Shown here: positions 59,385 to 64,000 of the stretch, one piece after another
How the letters are laid out: every line of letters starts with the position of its first letter
How positions within the stretch are numbered: the stretch's first letter is position 1
Assembly (NCBI GenBank): GCA_016705685.1
Contig: JADJLB010000001.1
Span: 806,001-870,000 of the forward strand
Origin: Propionivibrio sp.
Lineage (GTDB): Bacteria; Pseudomonadota; Gammaproteobacteria; Burkholderiales; Rhodocyclaceae
Direction: 5' to 3'
Length of the DNA stretch: 64,000 bases
Position numbers and translations under genes: made by a program
The notes under the pieces: model-generated
Told to the model about the DNA's origin: nothing
Database searches by the model: none
Seen by the model: only the letters and a program-made list of their open reading frames with translations

Positions 59385-59990
59385 ATGCCAAGCGACGCAT
59401 TGAAGGCGAAGATTCTGGAGACCAGTGTGGCCTATACGGGGTTTTTTGAGCTCCGTCGCCTTACGGTTGTGCATGACCTCTTCAACGGTGGTACCACCGG
59501 TCCATTAGTGCGGGAAGTCCTGCATCGAAGCGACGTGGCGGCCGCTCTGCTCTACGACCAAGCCGCGGATAAAGTCGTGTTTGTCGAACAGTATCGTGCC
59601 GGGGCACACGTTGCAGGCGTAGAACCTTGGCTGATCGATATTGTCGCTGGCCGAATCGAGCCTGGACAGACACCGCTGGACACGATAACGCGTGAAATCG
59701 TTGAAGAATCCGGGTCGGCGCCTACGTCAATTCAACTGATAGGTACTTATCTAACTGCTCCTCATTTGTCGAGCGAAAAGGTGCATATCTTTCTTGCCAC
59801 GGTGGATGCCGCATGCGTTGCTGGATTTCATGGTTTGGCGCATGAGGGCGAGGATATTCGCCCGCACGTGATGGACCGCGCCGCGGCACTTTGCATGCTT
59901 CAAACGAAACCGCTCTCCCTTTGGGCAGGTCTGGCTCTCGGTTGGCTTGGCAACCGGAATCTACCAAGCCGAGATGGGCGTAGTTCGTAA
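59385..59990 (+). CDS. NUDIX hydrolase, ADP-ribose pyrophosphatase-like
   Basis: The 201-residue protein (ATG 59385) resembles NudF: the QYRAGAHVAGVEPWLIDIVAGRIEPG segment and Nudix box GRIEPGQTPLDTITREIVEESG. The usual glutamate at box position 7 is glutamine, while REIVEE is intact. Such enzymes hydrolyse ADP-ribose to AMP and ribose 5-phosphate. A consensus TTGACA lies at 59342-59347 but no good -10 follows at the right distance. An upstream in-frame GTG at 59364 is less likely. Confidence 0.86.
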   Translation: MPSDALKAKILETSVAYTGFFELRRLTVVHDLFNGGTTGPLVREVLHRSDVAAALLYDQAADKVVFVEQYRAGAHVAGVEPWLIDIVAGRIEPGQTPLDTITREIVEESGSAPTSIQLIGTYLTAPHLSSEKVHIFLATVDAACVAGFHGLAHEGEDIRPHVMDRAAALCMLQTKPLSLWAGLALGWLGNRNLPSRDGRSS

Positions 59991-60015
59991 ATTGAACTGG
60001 CATGAATATGTAGGG

Positions 60016-60050
60016 TTAGACACGTTTATCCGTCGGCATGACGTGTTTAA
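60016..60050. repeat. Inverted repeat downstream of toxin remnant
   Basis: TTAGACACGT (60016-60025) and ACGTGTTTAA (60041-60050) match at nine of ten positions with a 15-base loop. It lies between the NUDIX stop and the minus-strand toxin remnant. It could be a weak convergent terminator. Confidence 0.3.
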
Positions 60051-60075
60051 AGCGTCTATGAATTACCTTAATTAT

Positions 60076-60288
60076 TCAGTGGTAGTCATCGTCGCGCTGC
60101 TACCTGACCGCCAGAATAGTGACGGTTTCTTCGCGGCCGATTTCGTGCAGAGCGACGTAGCCGTTCGCGCCAAACGAAATGATCACCTCGCGAAGAAAGG
60201 GGTTGCTCGGAATCGTTTTGCGAAATCTGAAAGGCGCTGTTCTTTTTGCGCCAATGGATGCGCGGTTTGATTCGCTATATTCCGGATG
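60076..60288 (-). pseudogene. RelE/ParE-type toxin remnant
   Basis: The minus-strand frame directly after the lipoprotein stop reads RKTIPSNPFLREVIISFGAN, then GYVALHEIGREETVTILAVR, an in-frame TAG (60100-60102), then QRDDDYH and a TGA (60076-60078). This is the C-terminal half of the RelE/ParE toxin family, whose usual ending is AVRHQREDDYH, with a premature stop in place of one codon. No start or N-terminal half is present, so it is inactive as seen. The 59991-60075 stretch holds nothing else recognisable. Confidence 0.6.
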
Positions 60289-60558
60289 TTATTTAAGATT
60301 CCGGGCCGACAGGAGCAGTACTTTGCCGGCTACAAAATTGATATTGATGCCATGTTGGTCGTCACCCCAGACACAACTGCGTATCCCGAGCGCTTCGTCG
60401 CAACGCGCGGGTTCTCCGATAATCCGCTTGACTTCGTCGTAGGATTGCCCAGTCTGGAGTTTATTGTAGTTCTCGATGTTGAGCGCGCTTCCGCAGGCAC
60501 TGAGCAATGCGCTGAGCATGACTGGAATAACGATGTGGTACCAAGTGCGGGAAATCAT
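60289..60558 (-). CDS. Small outer-membrane lipoprotein, SmpA/OmlA or DUF3862-like
   Basis: The 89-residue precursor starts at ATG 60558, after AAGGAGG, with a lipobox LLSAC at about residue 20 of the signal peptide. The mature part (YNKLQTGQSYDEVKRIIGEPARC, then a C-terminal beta segment) resembles the SmpA/OmlA fold, related to BamE-like proteins, and DUF3862. It begins 21 bases after the dnaE stop and is probably co-transcribed with it. Function unknown. Confidence 0.75.
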   Translation of the reverse strand: MISRTWYHIVIPVMLSALLSACGSALNIENYNKLQTGQSYDEVKRIIGEPARCDEALGIRSCVWGDDQHGININFVAGKVLLLSARNLK

Positions 60559-60579
60559 CTTAGCCTCCTTTATGGGCAT

Positions 60580-63500
60580 TTATCGTGACGAAGAACTGTA
60601 TTCGACATTGACATTATCGTTGCTTAGCCAGTTTTTCAATGCCGACAGCAAATCGTCTTCAAGGCGCACCCGATTGTCATCACCCAGCGACAATTCGCAT
60701 TTCGCGTCTGCATTGCGGTAGTCCAGGCGCACCGGGCACGTCCCGGGGGTATATGGCGCCAACAGGGCATGCAGGCGCTGCACCGCAATCTTTGCGTGCG
60801 GGCTACTCGCCTGACCATTGAGCGATAGACGCAGATGCTTGGCAAAGCGACCACGCGCCTCGGCCAGAGTCATCAGTCGATCCGCGATGACGCGAACCTT
60901 GCCCTCGCCGGCGAAGTCATCCCGCTGTACCTTGCCTTCAACGATCAGGACTTCGTCATCCTTTATCTTGACGCGCTGGGCTTCGAAAATTTCATTGAAT
61001 ATGGAAACTTCCAGTGCGGATGTGCCGTCGTCAAGATGAACAAAAGCCATTTTTCCGCGGGAGGTCATCTTGGTGCGTATGCCGACCACGAGTCCGGCGA
61101 GCAGTTGAGGTTCTTTCGCGGCCTTTAGTGCGGCCAATGGTTTGCGTACGAAGTGCGCCACTTCGGACTGGTAGGCGTGAAAAGGGTGTCCCGAGAAGAA
61201 GAAGCCGAGCGCAAGTTTCTCTTCGCCGAGTTTCTTCCGCTCCTGCCAAGGTGGGGCGTCAATGTACTGTGGCCCGTGTGCCGTGTGGCTGGCGCTGTCG
61301 AATGCGTCGAACAGGCTGACCTGCATGGCATGGCGTTCGGCTTGTTCGGCGGCATCCAGTGCAACGCCCACCGAAGCCATCAGGCGTGCCCGGTGATCGT
61401 CAAGCGAATCGAAAGCGCCGGCGCGAATCAACGCTTCAACGGTGCGCCGATTGACCAGGCGTTTGTCGACACGCTGACAGAAATCGAAGAGATCCTTGAA
61501 ATCTCCCGAACTCTGGCGAGCCTTGAGTATCGAGTTGACCGCCAGTTCCCCGGTGCCTTTGATCGCCCCAAGGCCATAGCGGATGGTGTGTCGATCGACG
61601 GGAATGAAGCGGTATTCCGAGGCGTTGATGTCCGGTCCGAGCACGGTCAGCTTGTTGGCGAGGGCATCGTCGTAAAAAATCTTTACCGTATCGGTATTGT
61701 CCATGTCCGATGACAAGGTGGCCGCAATGAATGCCGAACAGTGATGCGCCTTGAGCCAGGCCGTGTGATAGGTGACAACGGCATAAGCTGCCGTGTGCGA
61801 CTTGTTGAAGCCATATTCGGCGAACTTCGTCATCAGGTCGAAGAGTTGTTCGGCGAGCGCCGGGTCGTAGCCCTTCTTCTTGGCGCCCTCGGCAATCGTG
61901 CCGCGATGCTCCGCCATCTTGTCGGCATCCTTCTTGCCCATGGCGCGGCGCAGCAAGTCGGCGCCACCGAGCGTATAACCGCCGATGATCTGCGAGATCT
62001 GCATCACCTGCTCTTGATACACGATGACGCCGTAGGTCGGCGACAGGCAGGCGGTCAGATCGGGGTGGAAGTAGTCGATCTTCTGCTGGCCCTTTTTGCG
62101 CAGGATAAAATCGTCGACCATGCCCGAGCCGAGCGGGCCGGGGCGGTACAGTGCGAGGACGGCGATGATGTCTTCGAAACGGTCGGGCGCCAGCTTCTTG
62201 AGCAGCTTCTTCATGCCCTCCGATTCGACCTGGAAAATTGCCGTGGTGTTGGCGTCCTTGAGAATCTGGAATGCCTGCGGGTCATCAAAGGTCAGTGCTT
62301 CCAGGTCAGGGCGTGTACCAGAAAGCTTTTCGACGTAATCGACGGCAAGCTTGATGATGGTCAGGTTGCGCAGACCCAGAAAGTCGAACTTGACCAATCC
62401 GACTTTCTCGACATCGTCCTTGTCAAACTGCGAGACTACCGAGCTGCCGCCATCGGCCGAATACAGCGGGCAGAAATCGGTGAGCTTGCCAGGCGCGATG
62501 AGTACCCCGCCGGCGTGCATGCCGACGTTCCGCGTCAGGTCTTCGAGACGCGAAGCGAGATCGAAAAGATCGCGCACTTCTTCGCCATCTTCGATCTTGG
62601 CCTTGAGCTGCGGTTCGGCCGCGATTGCCTTGGCCAGCGACAAGGGTTTGTTCTGCTCCACCGGAATCAGCTTCGACAGCTGATCGCAAAAGTTGTACGG
62701 CAGATCGAGCACGCGTCCGACATCGCGAATTACCGCTTTCGACGACATGGTGCCGAAGGTAGCGATCTGCGCCACTGCCGCCACGCCGTATTTTTCGCGA
62801 ACGTATTCGATGACGCGCCAGCGTTTGTCCTGGCAGAAGTCGATATCGAAGTCGGGCATGGAGACCCGTTCCGGATTCAGGAAGCGCTCAAACAGAAGTG
62901 CGTAACGCAGCGGGTCGAGATCGGTAATGCCCAATGCGTAGGCGACCAGCGAGCCGGCTCCCGAACCTCGTCCGGGTCCGACCGGTACGTCGTTGTTTTT
63001 TGCCCAGTTGATGAAATCCGCGACGATCAGGAAGTAGCCCGGATAACCCATCTGAACGATCGTGTCCGTCTCGATCTTGAGCCGCGCATCGTAGGCCGGG
63101 CGCTGTTTCGCCCGTTCATCGGGATCGGGGTAGAGTTGCCGCAGACGATGTTCAAGCCCCGTCGCCGCCTCCTGACATAGATAATCGTCGAGCGTGATGT
63201 CTTTCGGGGTCGGGAAATCCGGCAGATAGTTTGTGCCGAGCGTGATCTGCAGGTTGCATCGCTTGGCAATTTCAACCGAGTTGGCCAAGGCTTCAGGCAG
63301 ATCGGAAAAGAGCGCGGCCATTTCTTCCGTTGATTTGAAGTATTGCTCTTCGGTATAGAGTTTCGGACGTCGCGTATCGCCCAGCATGTACCCTTCGGCA
63401 ATGCAGACGCGCGCCTCGTGCGCCTTGTAATCGTCGCGTTCAAGAAACTGGATCGGATGGGTCGCCACCAAGGGCAGTTCCAACTCGACCGCCAGATTGA

Positions 63501-64000
63501 CCGTCGCGGCAATCAATGCTTCCTGCGGCGCTTGCCCCCGCGGATGCACGCGCTGCACCTCGAGATAGAAAGCGCCCGCGAAGAGGCTTGCCCAGCGACG
63601 GGCCCGGCTGGCGGCTTGTTCCCAATTGCGCTGTAACAGGGCTTCGCCGACGTCGCCACTGGCCGCACCGGAGAGCGCGATCAACCCATCCACGCCGACT
63701 TCACGCAACATCGGGGTGCTCATTTCGGCGCGACCGCGGATACGCGGAGCCATGTAGGCGCGCGACATCAGTTCGCAGAGTTGCAGATATCCTTGCCGAT
63801 TGCGGCAAAGCAGGAGCAGCCGGTAGGGCCGGTCGGGGTCGGTCGGGTTGGTGAGAAATACATCTGCGCCAAGCACAGGTTTGATTCCCCGGCCACGCGC
63901 TGAAGAATAGAACTTGACCAGACCAAAGAAGTTGGCAAGATCGGTGAGCGCCAGCGCCGGCATGCCATCGGCGGCGGCATGCGCCACCGCATCGTCGAGA
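60580..64000 (-). CDS. dnaE: DNA polymerase III alpha subunit, 5' end missing
   Basis: DnaE is the replicative polymerase. The frame stays open to the window edge, so roughly the first 25 residues lie outside; the ATG at 63987 is not the start. The N-terminal PHP region, polymerase active site (SMPDFDIDFCQ with its aspartates), the fingers, and a C-terminal OB domain (LLAGLVVGIRTKMTSRGKMAFVHLDDG) are present. About 1,140 residues are visible, in line with the ~1,160 of the family. A lipoprotein gene follows on the same strand. Confidence 0.97.
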   Translation of the reverse strand, partial: LDDAVAHAAADGMPALALTDLANFFGLVKFYSSARGRGIKPVLGADVFLTNPTDPDRPYRLLLLCRNRQGYLQLCELMSRAYMAPRIRGRAEMSTPMLREVGVDGLIALSGAASGDVGEALLQRNWEQAASRARRWASLFAGAFYLEVQRVHPRGQAPQEALIAATVNLAVELELPLVATHPIQFLERDDYKAHEARVCIAEGYMLGDTRRPKLYTEEQYFKSTEEMAALFSDLPEALANSVEIAKRCNLQITLGTNYLPDFPTPKDITLDDYLCQEAATGLEHRLRQLYPDPDERAKQRPAYDARLKIETDTIVQMGYPGYFLIVADFINWAKNNDVPVGPGRGSGAGSLVAYALGITDLDPLRYALLFERFLNPERVSMPDFDIDFCQDKRWRVIEYVREKYGVAAVAQIATFGTMSSKAVIRDVGRVLDLPYNFCDQLSKLIPVEQNKPLSLAKAIAAEPQLKAKIEDGEEVRDLFDLASRLEDLTRNVGMHAGGVLIAPGKLTDFCPLYSADGGSSVVSQFDKDDVEKVGLVKFDFLGLRNLTIIKLAVDYVEKLSGTRPDLEALTFDDPQAFQILKDANTTAIFQVESEGMKKLLKKLAPDRFEDIIAVLALYRPGPLGSGMVDDFILRKKGQQKIDYFHPDLTACLSPTYGVIVYQEQVMQISQIIGGYTLGGADLLRRAMGKKDADKMAEHRGTIAEGAKKKGYDPALAEQLFDLMTKFAEYGFNKSHTAAYAVVTYHTAWLKAHHCSAFIAATLSSDMDNTDTVKIFYDDALANKLTVLGPDINASEYRFIPVDRHTIRYGLGAIKGTGELAVNSILKARQSSGDFKDLFDFCQRVDKRLVNRRTVEALIRAGAFDSLDDHRARLMASVGVALDAAEQAERHAMQVSLFDAFDSASHTAHGPQYIDAPPWQERKKLGEEKLALGFFFSGHPFHAYQSEVAHFVRKPLAALKAAKEPQLLAGLVVGIRTKMTSRGKMAFVHLDDGTSALEVSIFNEIFEAQRVKIKDDEVLIVEGKVQRDDFAGEGKVRVIADRLMTLAEARGRFAKHLRLSLNGQASSPHAKIAVQRLHALLAPYTPGTCPVRLDYRNADAKCELSLGDDNRVRLEDDLLSALKNWLSNDNVNVEYSSSSR

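Noticed and set aside
61741-63180. 479-codon plus-strand frame opposite dnaE
   Set aside because: Antisense to a conserved DNA polymerase.

Overview
The window looks like one piece of a betaproteobacterial chromosome, most likely from the Rhodocyclales (the Dechloromonas / Propionivibrio / Accumulibacter neighbourhood). This rests on gene order and on recognisable protein families: fusA-tuf fused to the S10-spc-alpha ribosomal supercluster, histidine genes running into a HIT protein and tatABC, and a DUF2802-SPOR pair beside cyclic-di-GMP genes. No database search was possible, so the genus is an inference.

Layout. 1-17.9 kb: translation and transcription supercluster, all on the plus strand (rpsG fragment, fusA, tuf, rpsJ to rplQ, with secY, infA, rpmJ and rpoA), closed by a strong intrinsic terminator. 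Likely internal promoters precede rplC and rplN. 17.9-24.3 kb: an Atm1-type ABC exporter (minus), then an acyl-CoA thioesterase, a FadL porin and a broken two-domain 3-hydroxyacyl-CoA dehydrogenase, suggesting fatty-acid uptake and beta-oxidation. 24.5-28.2 kb: cyclic-di-GMP turnover (a frameshifted DUF3391/HD-GYP gene and a PAS-GGDEF-EAL protein), then DUF2802, SPOR and TPR proteins. 30.0-31.85 kb: a small accessory patch with a decayed HEPN-like gene, a TumE/TumA-type toxin-antitoxin pair whose toxin is frameshifted, and short palindromes. 31.85-36.4 kb: ridA, recG, hisG, hisD. 36.4-45.1 kb: two haem-protein modules. One is a divergent regulon (DUF1924 cytochrome, dihaem cytochrome and flavocytochrome reductase facing a PepSY protein, response regulator and kinase) with a 41-bp symmetric operator between its halves. 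The other is a three-gene set: an ethylbenzene-dehydrogenase-gamma-like cytochrome, a monohaem cytochrome c, and a CbcL-like fusion of a nonahaem domain to a cytochrome b. 45.3-51.9 kb: hisC (inverted), hisB-H-A-F-I-E, HIT, tatABC. 51.9-59.2 kb: HtrA-type protease, Nif3-like, FAH-like, a second HD-GYP protein, a MATE exporter and an M61 peptidase. 59.2-60.3 kb: scraps of a transposase and of a RelE/ParE toxin around a NUDIX gene. 60.3-64 kb: a lipoprotein and dnaE (cut by the window end).

How parts fit. The histidine pathway is complete in the window (G, D, C, B, H, A, F, I, E) but interrupted: hisC is inverted and a 9 kb cytochrome block separates hisD from hisB. The Tat genes follow his, and the cytochromes here are Sec-type precursors. 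The most interesting unit is the CbcL-like/EBDH-like electron-transfer set with no obvious catalytic subunit.

Quality warning. Single-base frameshifts interrupt four otherwise well-preserved genes (tuf, the 3-hydroxyacyl-CoA dehydrogenase twice, the DUF3391/HD-GYP gene, tumE). A broken tuf makes indel errors in the assembly a serious possibility, so these genes may be intact in the organism.
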